A stretch of 64,000 nt of DNA. It comes from Alitta virens (taxonomy: Eukaryota > Annelida > Polychaeta > Phyllodocida > Nereididae). The DNA is taken from positions 29,948,396-30,012,395 of the forward strand of contig OW028580.1 in assembly GCA_932294295.1 (NCBI GenBank). The letters are read 5' to 3'. Shown here in pieces: positions 41,430 to 52,955 of this stretch. The notes under the pieces are model-generated. The model made no database searches. It was given only the letters and a program-made list of their open reading frames with translations, and was not told where the DNA came from. Position 1 is the first letter of the stretch. Every line of letters begins with the position of its first letter. The translations under genes and the position numbers were made by a program.

Positions 41430-42680
41430 CAGCAATTTTCGATATTACAGCTTATAGAATAGGAAGAAAGTCGATAATCTTTGACTTTAGCTTGAAATGT
41501 ATTGATAATTGCTGTTGAATAGTTTCTCTAATACTCAGGTAGGTCATTCCAGCCACTGGCTACTTTCACAGATAACAATTGGGAATTGATTTTTCTCCTA
41601 ATGGGTGCAGTGTTAACTGTTTTACTCTGGCAGGCATTGTACTGATGTGAGTGACTCTTCTCTTATTGACAGTAGATTTGAAATGTGCTGGGGGCAATAA
41701 TTATATAATTCATTTAATTTCTTTCAGGCAATTTTGCAGCATTGAAGTTTGAATAGATCATTTACTTTTAGTGTATTTTCTCTCTTAAAAAGGGGATGTG
41801 TGTGAGAGTTGTACCTGGCTTTACTGATAATACGGATGGCTCTTTTTTGAAGGACAGTTAGAAGTTCAATGATTTTATTATCTTTGTTAGTCATGTTTCC
41901 CCAAGCAGTAATTCCATAACTGATGTAGAGCACTATTAAGGGATGGTATAGAGTTTTAAGTATTGACATTGAAATAGTGTTCTTTCACCTTGATATAATA
42001 GCTAAATTTCTTTATACTTGGGTACAAATTTAATCAAAATGATTTTGCCAGTTTAATTTTTCATTTATGGTATCCAAGGAATTTTATGTGAGTAACTTTT
42101 TTGATATTTCTATTATTTATTGATATTGCCAGTACAATGGGAGGTGGGAATGGATGTGGTTCAAAGAGTATGAATCTGCTTTTAACTTATTCTGTGAAAA
42201 CCCGTTTGACAATGTCTTTAATTCTGAGTTAGGTTTTATGATGAGGTTATTCAGGTTACTAGCACAGTAAAGGAGGTTGGTATCATCTGCGAATAAGACA
42301 GGCTTGCCATTGTTACAGAGAGTGGTATTATCGTTAATATATATGAGAAACAGGAGGGGCCCAAGGATAGAGCCTTGGGTGACACCACATTTTATCATTG
42401 AGAGAGTGGATCGCTCTGACATGAACTAATAAATTGATATCTATTTGAGAGATAGCCACTAAATCAGTTATTTATGATACCTCTAATTCCGTATTGTCTT
42501 AGGTTATGGAGCAACATTTTGTGGTCGAGGGTGTCAATTGCTTTCGAAAGGTCAAGGAATATACCGATGCACCATTTATTATTAGACAGATTGGAAAGTA
42601 CATGATTTTGAGATTTTAATATTGCTAAGTCTGTGGGTAATCCTTTTGAAAGCCGTACTGAGAGGGAATGAGGATTATGT
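41430..42680 (-). pseudogene. LINE reverse transcriptase fragment with FADD box
   Basis: Minus-strand pieces in different frames carry successive RT motifs: IFLDLSKAIDTLDHK (about 42520-42570), GVTQGSILGPLLFLIYIND (about 42330-42400), VLFADDTNLLY (about 42260-42305) and the C-terminal YISYGITAWGN (41724-41969). Frame changes and stops make it inactive. CR1/L2/Jockey-like. Confidence 0.85.
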
Positions 42681-42774
42681 TGGATTTCAAGTACATATAT
42701 ATAGACTATTGTAAGCTAATAATGTGGTCTATCTTTTATGTCCAATAACACTACATGTGCAGTGGTGTCCTTCA

Positions 42775-42990
42775 GTTAGTTTCATTAAAAATGGCCTGTC
42801 AAATTAAACCTAGACAAAGCTAGATAACTGCTGCTTTATGATACTACCTGCCACTAACCAGAACTGTCTGGCTATAGCTGGCTACTCAAAGCTGGATCTA
42901 AAAGTACATGCATCATCATATCAGAGAAATTTCATACATTTACAAGGTTTATATTTTTTTTGTGTAAGCCGACTACACTTTTCATATCCC
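42775..42990 (+). repeat. dispersed repeat family, interrupted copy
   Basis: Same family as 38020-38415. Interrupted at about 42990 by a LINE 3' fragment; repeat-like sequence resumes at about 43453 (aagctaggaatagacaagtg...). Confidence 0.8.
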
Positions 42991-43453
42991 CCATTTCCAA
43001 ACAATGACATATGGCAATAAAAGTTTTCGGTATTAAGGAAGTAAATTGTGGATGCATATACCAAGTAACATCAGAAGCAAAGTATCACTCAGTAGCTTCA
43101 AATCCGCTGTGACTAGCTGGCTGAATTCTCAAAATAATACGAATATAAACTAATCTTGTCAAATTTGTGCATTGAAATATTTAAGAATCATTTGTGCAAT
43201 CTTTATTTCCTCTAAGGTGCTGAACTGTACGATGGAGTGCTTTATATGTGTGCTATTATTATTATTATATATACTATATTGTAGAATAGATTTGTTTTGT
43301 AGATTACCTCTATACTTATACTTTCCAAACTGTATATTATTGTCCCTAATATGTCGTACAGAAGCTTCGGCTTGGGTCATATATTTTGTATTGTACATTG
43401 AATGTAACACTGTGATTTAAAACGACTTTAAATAAAATTTTACTACTACTACA
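42991..43453 (+). mobile_element. LINE 3' end fragment inserted in the dispersed repeat
   Basis: Encodes a short RT C-terminus (SLSSFKSAVTSWLNSQ followed by a stop at about 43151), a 3' untranslated region, AATAAAA and a (TAC)n tail at 43441-43453. 5'-truncated insertion into an older repeat copy. Confidence 0.75.
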
Positions 43454-43499
43454 AGCTAGGAATAGACAAGTGAAAATTCGACCATATTTTATAAAACTG

Positions 43500-44944
43500 A
43501 AGGATGTTGGCATTGAAAGCCTTGATTCATTAAATGTCTAGCTGCTCCTTGTTGTTTTAGAGGTCTGTGACAGATAACATGGGCCCACATTCATATAGGC
43601 CTATTAGTCTTCTTGCTGTTGCCAGGTCATGGTTGATCTGAATATGAGAGCAATAACCTAGGAAAGCAGCTAATCTGCCCACTCCACATCAAGTCTCCAA
43701 ATGGTCAACTTATTGCAGCCCCTATCCCCGGATCATATGCCTGCCAGCCCCGTAATATCTGGGCTGCCAAGCCATCACTCTTCCATTATGCACCAATACA
43801 AGCCTGCTCAACTGACCGCCAGGGGGATTTACCCCGCAACCGCCACGGGGATTAGTGAACTGGTAACGGTTGCATGGGCTTTTGGGCTACTGGTTGGTGG
43901 GATGGTAGATTTAAGTAAACATTATATAGGTATAGCATTTTCGGTTAACATCTGATTTCATTTCAATAATAAGCCTGAGGTGAATGTCCTGACATACTTG
44001 TTGAGAAAAAAATTTGTTGAGACATTGAACTCCTTGTGATATGCCTTTTTCAGCGTTGAGGCAGCTGGTTGACTCCAGGTTGAGGTCTGATCGTCAGTTT
44101 GGCTGGGACCTCACATTTTCAATGTTAAAGGCAGAGATGCGCGCGTACGCTACCGGGAGGAATCCCTTCCGGCTAATGCAGCCCCTACGCGTACTGCGTC
44201 AGCTAGTTGCAGCGGGCCAGCGAAATCGTCAGTCTGACCAACTTCCGGTAGAAGAGGGCGCCCTCCAACGGCATTTGTAATGCCAGGTAATGCCAGGTGA
44301 CACCAGGTGACACCGTCGCAGGAATCACGTGGTCGCACGTGGCCACAGCTAATCTGCAGAAAGGCGCATGTGGTTGACTGAACTTGTTAATACAATTTGT
44401 CAGTGGAGGTTGGCCAAAGTGCCTGACCATTACAGTTAAGTTATTAGATTGCAGGAGCGCCCTACGACCTGACTACCAGAGGTCACCACCAGGCACCGAG
44501 GCGCATGCGCCGTGCCCTCACTGAATGTGACAAGTCAAAGTGGATGCTGGCGAATTGACGGGTCCTCAGAGCACACCTGAGCTGCCTTCACACACGTACC
44601 TGCCATTTGCACATTGTACTGTCGTGAAATAGCTTTAGCTTTAGAAATGGTCGCCTAATGGTGTTATCTTCGCAGTCCCTGGCCCTAGGCTTCCTTAACT
44701 TGTGTGGGCCAAAACCAACAGTCCATTTGCCATTCAAAGTCTTTTCATCAAAGAAACCAGTCCTGTTTGTGGATTCCAAGATTCAAGATTATAGTGCCGT
44801 GCTGATGTTTGCTTGGGCCACATGGGGTCACGTGTGGGCCTCCGAGGCTCCGTCTGGAAATGGACAGGCACGGAATTAATTTGCGTTTGACCTTGACGAT
44901 GTCACCAGAATTAAGTTTCACCAACAGGGTGCTTCCAGAGGGAC
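43500..44944. other. intergenic, nothing recognised
   Basis: No gene or element supported. A tandem tgccaggtaatgccaggtgacaccagg run occurs at 44281-44309, and GCGCATGCGCCG at about 44502. Confidence 0.5.
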
Positions 44945-45265
44945 ATACAGTTTAATTTCATTTTAAAAAAAACGGCCTGTTAAATTGAACCTAGACAAAG
45001 CAAGACAACTTCTGCTATATGATGCTACCTGCCACTAAACAGAACTGTCTGGCTATAGCTGGCTACTCAAAGCCGGATCTCAAAGTACATTATTATATAT
45101 TAGATAAACTTCTCACATTTACCAAGGTTTATACTTTTCAGTGGTTGTGGGTGTAAGCCGACTATAAGTTAGAAGTAGACAGAAGCAGCTGGCGTGATAG
45201 CTACAGCCAGGGATAGGTGCCATGGCTACAGCTGTCTAGAATCGACTGTATTTTATGAAACTAAC
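44945..45265 (+). repeat. dispersed repeat family, copy
   Basis: Best-preserved copy: GAACCTAGACAAAGC, TACCTGCCACTAAACAGAAC, ACTCAAAGCCGGATCT, TTTACCAAGGTTTATA and GTAAGCCGACTATA. Followed by a LINE-like 3' tail (about 45290-45371) ending in TCTG repeats. Confidence 0.82.
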
Positions 45266-45371
45266 TAAAAATATAACTGTGTTCCCTTGATCCAAATATA
45301 ATTTCCTTTGTGCAAACTTTTGTACATATATATGTTATTGGATCGAAATAATGTTTCTGTCTGTCTGTCTA

Positions 45372-46006
45372 TAACTGTTCTTCAGATGGCCTGTTAGTTG
45401 AGGTAATTGGGTTGCAAGGGCGCATCAACAGGACCCAAATTAGAAAATTAGTGTATGCCTGGGTTTGCTACCGACAATAACCTAATCAACCCGCAAAGTA
45501 CTCGGGTGATATCTGGATCCGAGGCAGGAGTTCGAGGCAGAGCTCCAAAAGTTTCCAGAACAATGATGGTTGCAGGACAAAAATGACTTGAGATTGGACC
45601 GCTAACAGTAGTAAAGGGCCGAGCTCTACAGACGTCAAAGGAATCCACTTGACATTTGGTGAAACGGAGGTAGTAAGGTAGCAACATCAAAGGGAAACCC
45701 ATTGTCTTTTGGAGAACAGGATGAAGTAGGGTAGTAATTAAATTTCACACTCCAATGCATCCGGTGAAGCTAGGGTAGCTTATGTGAAGGAAGGGTAGGT
45801 AATAAATCGCACACCTGTCAAAGTCATCACGTCATAGGAAACCCCCAATTCTAAAAATAGAAAATCCATTGCACCCTGCTGCGATGAAGTCATTTTCTAA
45901 AAATAACTCGCCATCCTGTAGCGGGCCAGCAGGCCAGCAGGCCAGCAGGCCTGCATTGAAATCACCATCATAAAAGCGATTGGTACTCTTGTTCCTCATC
46001 ATTGAA
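45372..46006. other. region containing the unplaced left end of element 2
   Basis: Between the TCTG repeat and the PolB ATG. No inverted repeat matching 63420-64000 was found by eye, so the terminus is not located. A GGCCAGCA repeat (about 45925-45955) lies shortly upstream of PolB. Confidence 0.4.
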
Positions 46007-49000
46007 ATGGCAGAGAGCAGAGATGACGCTTTGATCAATGAATATTTTCAAAGTAACAATGGTCTCAGCGAAGTCTCTCAAGTTAGAGATAGATACAATC
46101 AGCTAACAACAAATGATTCAGCGTACAATGATTTTAAACAAATGCTTCAAAATTTCACAAACTCGCACGATTTAATGCTATTCGCTCATAGAAACGATCT
46201 AACCCAAGACCCTCAGGTTAAAGATAGACTTTCTCAATTCACTAGCAATAGCAATTATCTGGTAACCGCATATGACGATTTCACACATATGATTCAAAAT
46301 TTCACAAACGAACAAGATTTAATACAGTTTGCACACAGAAACAATCTGATTGGGGATGCACAAATTCAAAGCAGACTTCAGCAGTTAAACAACCATCTTT
46401 ACTGTCAAAAATGTTTCAAACAATTCACCAATAGAGTCTTTCAAGAACTACATCAAAGCAATTGCCAAGGTAATATTCCCATTCAAACAGTCACTCATGA
46501 TCCTTTTCCTGAATTCAATCAACCAGTACAACCAGTACAACCAGTAAAACCACTACCGCATAACTGCAATGTTTGTGGTAAATCTTTCACCACTAGCTTT
46601 AAGAGGAACACACATCAAAAGAAATGTACAGGATTCAAAAAATGCGTACAATGTCATGCACAATTTACTTCAGTTTCTTTATTCGGTGTACATAAATGTC
46701 AGGAAATGATGAAATGTCAGCACTGTAACAAACAATTTCAAAGTTTCTATGCAAAGCAAAGACACGAACTTAAATGTCAACTTCCTAAGGGAACAAAACA
46801 CAAATTTATTAGTCAAAAAAATAATCCAACTGATCTCCAACTACTGCAAAGTCTGCAGGTACCGCAGGTACCGCAGGTACCGCAGGTACCACAGCAGACT
46901 TTTTCGTGTCCAAATTGTTGCAAAACTTTTAAGAAAAAACCCTCATTAACCGAACACATGAAAGTTTGTGAGGGAGTGTTTGACTGTCAAAAATGTAAGA
47001 AAATTTTCACCAACAGCCTAGCTCATGATTCTCACTCGTGCGAAATTAAATGTCACTCATGTCACGCCATATTCAAATCAGAAAAAAGTTTTGGAAAACA
47101 TATTTGTAAAAAAACTCGAAAAAGGACACTTACTGATTCACACAACACTGACAACACTGTGCAACCATGCAAACGAAGTTGTAATAGCGTACAAACAAAT
47201 CAAACCGCAATTGTTCAGCCATGTGTTCAGTCAACCATTCAGTCAATGATTCAGTCACCTGTTCAGTCACCTGTTCAGTCAACCGTTCAGTCACGAGATG
47301 TGCTATGCGAAGTTTGCGGGAGGATTTTTAACTCTGAAAAGAGCCTGAGTATCCATAAACGTTATCACAAAAAAAATCAAAGAATTAGATGTAGACGATG
47401 TTTAGAGGAATTTCAGGATAGACACTCATTAAATATTCATGTAAGAGATTCTCATTTCCAACGAGGTAGAGGTCGAGCTCAAATAGTATCATTAGAAGAT
47501 GAGAAATTGCAAGAATTTTACAATAGATACCACTCATTCATTTATGATAACCACGAATTAGGGCAACCGCAAAGCTTTTATAATTATCCAGTAGTTGAAG
47601 ATTTCAGCATTGAAGACCTTATGGGTTTTGCTAACGAAATATTCGATGACCAAAGCCAATCCTTTAAGTTAAATCTATCTTTTGGATCCATTTTACAACA
47701 TATTGAGTCTGGAAAATACCGTTATTTCAAAGCCTATTCTAATGATCCCCTATTTGATCTACCCATTAGCATTTCAAATAGAGCAGATTTAGAGAAGCTC
47801 AGAGATCAACTGACTGAGATAGACGTTACAGCACATATTACTAAAGAGAGGCCTTCCACGAAGTGGAAATTAGTTCTTATAACAAATGTTAGATTCTACA
47901 TTACTTCAACAGGGTTCCCTTTAGGATCGGGTGAACTTCCCAAATATATCAGAAATAGTAAATCTATTATATCCCTTATACATAGTTTTAAGAGTAAAAA
48001 GAAATATGAAGACAACCTTTGTCTATTCAGGTGCTTAGCATTCCACAAACACAGAGATCTATATAAAAAGACTGAACATTTCGAAGAGAAAGTTCACAAA
48101 TATTACCAAGAATTCGCAAACGCTTGCGAGCAAGATTTGGAAGGAGGAGTTGACCTGCAGTTAATTCCAGATTTTGAGAAATTTTTTCAGTTAAACGTCA
48201 ACATATTTTCTTTACACGAAGATGAAACTGCACACCCCATATTTAAATCAGGTCATAGATACGTCAACAGTATGAATTTGAATCTTTACCAGCATCACTT
48301 ATCATATATCACTGATATTAATAGATATTGTAGTAAATATCAATGCTCAAACTGTGAAAAACACTTCAAAACTTTCTTCATATGTAAAAGACACAGCCAA
48401 ACGTGTACATTAGCAACGAAATATCAATTTCCGGGTGGTTTTTACGATATGAAACGAAATATTTTTGAGCAGTTAGAAGAATTTGGAATAGATGTCTCCA
48501 ATGATGAACGATTTTACGAATATTTTATAGTCTACGATTTCGAGGCATATTTGAAAAAAATAGAGAATGATTCGGTAGAAAATACAATGATTACAGCAGA
48601 GCACATTCCAATTAGCGTTAGTATTTGTAGTAATGTCCCAGACTTTGAAGAAGCTCACTGTATTGTCGAACAAGATCGCGAGACGCTTGTGAAGGCAATG
48701 CTCGCATATATGACTAGAATTCAATCAACCGCGCAAGCGCTTGTTCAAGAAAAACTTAGTTTTGTAATGCAGGAACTGGAATCTCAATTGAATACTTGGA
48801 ATACTGAAGTAGATGAGAAAGAAAGCTTCAATGCCATAATGCGTACAAAAATCCAAAACATGATTGACGCATTCGAACATTATTACACTCAGATTCCAGT
48901 TTTAGGTTTTAACTCTGCAAAGTATGACATAAATTTAATCAAAAGAGAAATAGCTAGATGTCTAGAATTGCACAATTCAGAACGCAAGTTTATAGTCAAG

Positions 49001-51418
49001 AAAAACAGTTCATACTCCTGTCTTGCTAATGAGAGTTTTAGATTCTTAGATGTGATAAACTACTTAGCACCGGGCACGAGTTATTCTAGCTTTTTAAAAG
49101 CTTTTAAAATTCAAGAACAGAAAGGATATTTTCCATACGAATTTTTTGATGATCCCTCCAAGTTAGATTATCCAGAATTACCTCCGTACGAAGCCTTCTA
49201 CTCTAACCTAAAGCAATGTAATGTCCTGGAGACATTTGAAAATTACCAATGGTTGAAAACAGTTTGGTTGAGCGAAAATATGAGTTGTTTTAAAGATTTT
49301 CTTATATGGTATAATAATTTAGATGTGACACCATTCGTTAAAGCAGTTATGAAGCTGCAAGACTTTTATAAGGTTAAGCGAATAGATATTTTCAAAAGCT
49401 CCATTAGTGTCCCAGGAATTGCTAGGCAATTAGTTTTTCAGAGTGCAGAGAAAAATGGTGCCTATTTTTCTCTGATTGACCAAAAAAATTCGGACCTTTA
49501 CTTCTCCTATTTACAGAATATAATTGGAGGAGCTTCTATTATTTTTCACAGACAAGCTCAGAGAGATAAGACATTTATTCGGGGTGGTAATAATCGGGTG
49601 AAGAGAATAATAGGATATGACGCTAATGCGTTATATCTATACGCCTTCAGCAAAGAATTTCCAGTGGGTTCATTCATTAGAAGACACGCGAAAGATGAAT
49701 TTAAACCCGTGGTGAGGGATAGATATGATAACATGTTCTATTGGATGGATTATTTAAGTCATAAAAGAAATCTAAAGATTTGGCATAAACGAAATGGAAA
49801 TAAGGAAAAGAGAGATGGTCGTTTCTTTGCTGATGGAGTATCTTGTTCAAATAATATAACTAAAATATATCAATACGATGGTTGCTATTTCCACCATCAC
49901 GGTGGTGATTGTCCTCTAATGAATAAAAATTTATCTGAGAAAGAAAAGAAAAAAGGGTTACTCGCGCAGAAAAGAAGACAAGATAGGAATAACTACTACA
50001 AAAAGTTAGGATACGAAGTTGAGGAAATATGGGAATGCAAATTTCTGAAAATGATTAAAGATACTCCGGACTTGCAAAAATTTGTAGAAAACCAAAGACC
50101 CAAGTTTTTCAAAAAACATAAGAAAACTCTGACAGAAAAGGAAATTTTAGAAGCGGTGAAACGGGATGAACTATTCGGTATGGTAGAAGTAGACATCGCA
50201 GTTCCCGAAAAATGGGAACAAGGTTTCAAACAGCCGGATAACTTGACACCATACAAATATTTTAGTGAGATGTCACCGATATTTTGCACTACCGATATTC
50301 CATTCGAAGTAATAGGTGAACATATGCAAAATTTTGCTCGTGATTCAGGAATGAATACAAAACCTAGAAGACTGTTGGTAGGAGGAATGAAAGCTAGGAA
50401 AATGCTATTTGCTACACCTTTGTTGAAATGGTATTTAGAGCACGGTTTAGTCGTATCCAAAATTCACCAAGTCATAGAATATAACAGAATGAAGTGCTTT
50501 CAGGAATTTGTTAGCGATGTGACAGAGGCCAGGAGAGCGGGAGATAGAGATCCAGATTTATCAATAATTGCTGATTTATCAAAACTTATAGGAAATTCCG
50601 CCTATGGATCAACTATCCTTAATAAACTGAAGCAGACCGATGTTAGATATGTAGAAGGTGAGAATGAGGCTTGCCTCAAAGCTAACGAGAAAGGATTCAA
50701 ATCCATGACCCAACTTTCCGATGATTACGAATTTTATGAAATCGAATCTCAAAAAAACAAGATTAAGTTAGATTTACCAATTCAAATAGGTTTTTTCATT
50801 CTGCAATATGCCAAGTTAAGAATGTTAGAATTCTATTACGATTTTCTCTGTAAATACGTTCCTAGAGATAAGTTTCAAATGCTTCAGATGGATACGGACA
50901 GCAATTACTTTTCAATAGCAGGGGAAACATTGCAAGATGTGATTAAACCAGAACTCTTAGATGAATATAAACATAAGTTAAATGGATATTGTTCGGTTAG
51001 AGACATTGATGCTGAAACTCATTGGTTTCCAAGAACTTGTTGCCCAGAACACACTAAATATGATAATCGTTGCCCCGGGTTATTTAAACGTGAATACGAA
51101 GGTGAGATATTCTATGGACTCTGTTCTAAAACCTATATCGTAGCCGACAAAGACCATTGTAAGTTTAGTTCTAAAGGTATATCCAAAAACAGAGTCAAAA
51201 ACCCTCTAGAAATATTTAAAAGCGTTTTGGAGACTAAGGAAAGTCGTAGCTCTACCAATGTAGGATTTATCAGTAAAAGTAATACTATTTTCACGTACCA
51301 ACAGAATAGAGCCGGATTCGCTTATTTTTATCCTAAAAGGGAAGTATTAGCTGATGGTATCTCAACCAAACCCTTAGATATAATATTAGAACCGATACGA
51401 ACGAAGTATTTCAGGTAA
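46007..51418 (+). CDS. protein-primed family B DNA polymerase with zinc-finger array
   Basis: 1803 residues from ATG 46007, single exon. The N-terminus has two diverged repeats (FKQMLQNFTNSHDLMLFAHR; FTHMIQNFTNEQDLIQFAHR), then about eight C2H2-type fingers (46399-47110; 47299-47450) separated by VPQ and VQS repeats. Next are a Polinton PolB N-terminal region and an OTU-like NLCLFRCLAF (48016). Exonuclease: VYDFEAY (48540), GFNSAKYDINL (48905), WYNNLDV (49311). Polymerase: A YDANALYLYA (49620), B KLIGNSAYG (50584), C MDTDSN (50888). A GCYFHHHGGDC nuclease-like insertion lies near 49885. Longer than the element 1 polymerase because of the finger array. No lesion. Confidence 0.95.
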   Translation: MAESRDDALINEYFQSNNGLSEVSQVRDRYNQLTTNDSAYNDFKQMLQNFTNSHDLMLFAHRNDLTQDPQVKDRLSQFTSNSNYLVTAYDDFTHMIQNFTNEQDLIQFAHRNNLIGDAQIQSRLQQLNNHLYCQKCFKQFTNRVFQELHQSNCQGNIPIQTVTHDPFPEFNQPVQPVQPVKPLPHNCNVCGKSFTTSFKRNTHQKKCTGFKKCVQCHAQFTSVSLFGVHKCQEMMKCQHCNKQFQSFYAKQRHELKCQLPKGTKHKFISQKNNPTDLQLLQSLQVPQVPQVPQVPQQTFSCPNCCKTFKKKPSLTEHMKVCEGVFDCQKCKKIFTNSLAHDSHSCEIKCHSCHAIFKSEKSFGKHICKKTRKRTLTDSHNTDNTVQPCKRSCNSVQTNQTAIVQPCVQSTIQSMIQSPVQSPVQSTVQSRDVLCEVCGRIFNSEKSLSIHKRYHKKNQRIRCRRCLEEFQDRHSLNIHVRDSHFQRGRGRAQIVSLEDEKLQEFYNRYHSFIYDNHELGQPQSFYNYPVVEDFSIEDLMGFANEIFDDQSQSFKLNLSFGSILQHIESGKYRYFKAYSNDPLFDLPISISNRADLEKLRDQLTEIDVTAHITKERPSTKWKLVLITNVRFYITSTGFPLGSGELPKYIRNSKSIISLIHSFKSKKKYEDNLCLFRCLAFHKHRDLYKKTEHFEEKVHKYYQEFANACEQDLEGGVDLQLIPDFEKFFQLNVNIFSLHEDETAHPIFKSGHRYVNSMNLNLYQHHLSYITDINRYCSKYQCSNCEKHFKTFFICKRHSQTCTLATKYQFPGGFYDMKRNIFEQLEEFGIDVSNDERFYEYFIVYDFEAYLKKIENDSVENTMITAEHIPISVSICSNVPDFEEAHCIVEQDRETLVKAMLAYMTRIQSTAQALVQEKLSFVMQELESQLNTWNTEVDEKESFNAIMRTKIQNMIDAFEHYYTQIPVLGFNSAKYDINLIKREIARCLELHNSERKFIVKKNSSYSCLANESFRFLDVINYLAPGTSYSSFLKAFKIQEQKGYFPYEFFDDPSKLDYPELPPYEAFYSNLKQCNVLETFENYQWLKTVWLSENMSCFKDFLIWYNNLDVTPFVKAVMKLQDFYKVKRIDIFKSSISVPGIARQLVFQSAEKNGAYFSLIDQKNSDLYFSYLQNIIGGASIIFHRQAQRDKTFIRGGNNRVKRIIGYDANALYLYAFSKEFPVGSFIRRHAKDEFKPVVRDRYDNMFYWMDYLSHKRNLKIWHKRNGNKEKRDGRFFADGVSCSNNITKIYQYDGCYFHHHGGDCPLMNKNLSEKEKKKGLLAQKRRQDRNNYYKKLGYEVEEIWECKFLKMIKDTPDLQKFVENQRPKFFKKHKKTLTEKEILEAVKRDELFGMVEVDIAVPEKWEQGFKQPDNLTPYKYFSEMSPIFCTTDIPFEVIGEHMQNFARDSGMNTKPRRLLVGGMKARKMLFATPLLKWYLEHGLVVSKIHQVIEYNRMKCFQEFVSDVTEARRAGDRDPDLSIIADLSKLIGNSAYGSTILNKLKQTDVRYVEGENEACLKANEKGFKSMTQLSDDYEFYEIESQKNKIKLDLPIQIGFFILQYAKLRMLEFYYDFLCKYVPRDKFQMLQMDTDSNYFSIAGETLQDVIKPELLDEYKHKLNGYCSVRDIDAETHWFPRTCCPEHTKYDNRCPGLFKREYEGEIFYGLCSKTYIVADKDHCKFSSKGISKNRVKNPLEIFKSVLETKESRSSTNVGFISKSNTIFTYQQNRAGFAYFYPKREVLADGISTKPLDIILEPIRTKYFR

Positions 51419-51509
51419 AAAAATTTATTATAAATATTAAAAAAAATTTATTATAAATATTAAAAAAACACAAATTTTCGCAATAAGAATAAAATAAAAT
51501 TAACAATAT

Positions 51510-52243
51510 TTATAAAGACGATTCGGCGTATCGTTTGGTTCTTGTCTGGGTGGCGTGGACGTAGGCGATAGCGGGTGGGGTAGAGGAGCGACGAGATGGG
51601 GAGTGAGCCGATGGGGAGTGAGCCGATGGGGAGCGAGCCGGGGATCTGGGACCGGGAGTGAGAAGAGTTGGGAAACTCCATCGGTGTGGGTTGGATGGGG
51701 AGATTGGGAGGGTTGGGATGGTAAATACCGGGGTATTACCCCTTACGGAATCATCTCCGGTATAGCTCCCTTCCAAGTCTCGGTTTCTGAAAAGAAAAAG
51801 GATTATTTTTGAGATATTTTTCTATATGATTGAGTAATAGTTATAAATACACACAGAATTATCCAGAATACTTGTGAAAATAAACTTACTGCTCCGTTTC
51901 CGTCGATGCATTTTGAGTAAATGCTGACAACCTCTCAGCGCAAAAGTGAACAATTTTCTTTGTCCTGGCTGCACCCTAAAAATTAGGAAAAAATATCATT
52001 ATAAAACCGTAAATTGCAATGATATTCGAGTTATCTATAAATTTATATCACCGTTAAATTCCACTAATTCGTTATAACATAACTATTTATATATAAATTC
52101 ATAAAATTAGAGAGGTGAATTATTGTTTAAATTCCACTTACGAATAGTTGAATGCTTAATACTAGCATGATCCCTGCCAGTATCGTATACCCCAGGTATA
52201 AAAGTTTAACATCAGTTGCTGGGCAGTTGCAAGTAGAATTCAT
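51510..52243 (-). CDS. small spliced membrane protein
   Basis: Three exons, 52243-52142, 51975-51890 and 51786-51510, with canonical GTAAGT donors and pyrimidine-rich acceptors and consistent phases (0, then 2), give 154 residues. The short N-terminus is Cys-containing without a cleavable signal; a membrane segment sits at about residues 14-34 (GYTILAGIMLVLSIQLF), and the first intron falls exactly after it. The basic and Ser/Pro-rich tail has PSAHS repeats. Antisense to and between PolB and the CARD gene. No homologue recognised; it shares with the larger glycoproteins an intron directly behind the membrane segment. Confidence 0.65.
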
Positions 52244-52955
52244 CTCAGAGTGTGGTTCTGTAAATGCTTATTGCTGTCTATGAAGATTGTGATGCTATTT
52301 AGAAAAAATTCTGGACCTTATATTCCATTTCCAGGTGACACTACTCAACTTCAAAGTTTATTGTTTAAAGTACGCTTAACTATACGCGAGTTCATCTTAA
52401 TGCAATGATACCACGATTGTTTCACACCCCATCCATATATTCAGAAGCTACGAAAGTTGACTTAGAGTAAATTGCAATGAAACCACGACTAGGAGGGTTA
52501 ACAGAAACCCTATCAGGGGGAAACCCCAGAAGCTACGATTTTAAACAGGTGCATAAAACAATTTATGGTTGGTTTACTGCATGGTTGGTTTACCTGGATG
52601 GTTGAATACAGAGTTGAACATACGGTTGAAAAAGACAATTACTCATTTTTTTTGGTATTATTTAGCAGGGATTTTAGTTCCCGCATTCGACGCACAGTTG
52701 AAAAGACTCATTTTTGGTGTTATTTAGCAGGAATTTTAAAGCCCGCATTCGACGCACGGTTGAAAAGACTCATTTTTGTTATTATTTAGCGTCCACATTC
52801 GACGCACGTGTCCAAGCGTGCGCGCGCACCCAAAAGCGTGCCTAAGCGTGCTCAAGCGTGACCGCACGTGAGCGCGCGTGCCCAAACCTGCTCAAGCGCG
52901 ACCCCCACGCGCTCTATCTAAATAAAATATTTTTAGTTCGAAACATTTCCTCAAA
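52244..52955. promoter_or_regulatory. repeat-rich upstream region of the CARD gene
   Basis: Three tandem copies of a 50-70-bp unit ending cattcgacgcac (about 52623-52694, 52695-52756, 52757-52806) with ggttgaaaagactcattttt. Then a CpG-rich stretch (52806-52916) with repeated aagcgtg and gcgcgc, and TCTAAATAAAATAT at 52917-52930 as a possible TATA region. The array looks like an enhancer-promoter (inference). Confidence 0.5.
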
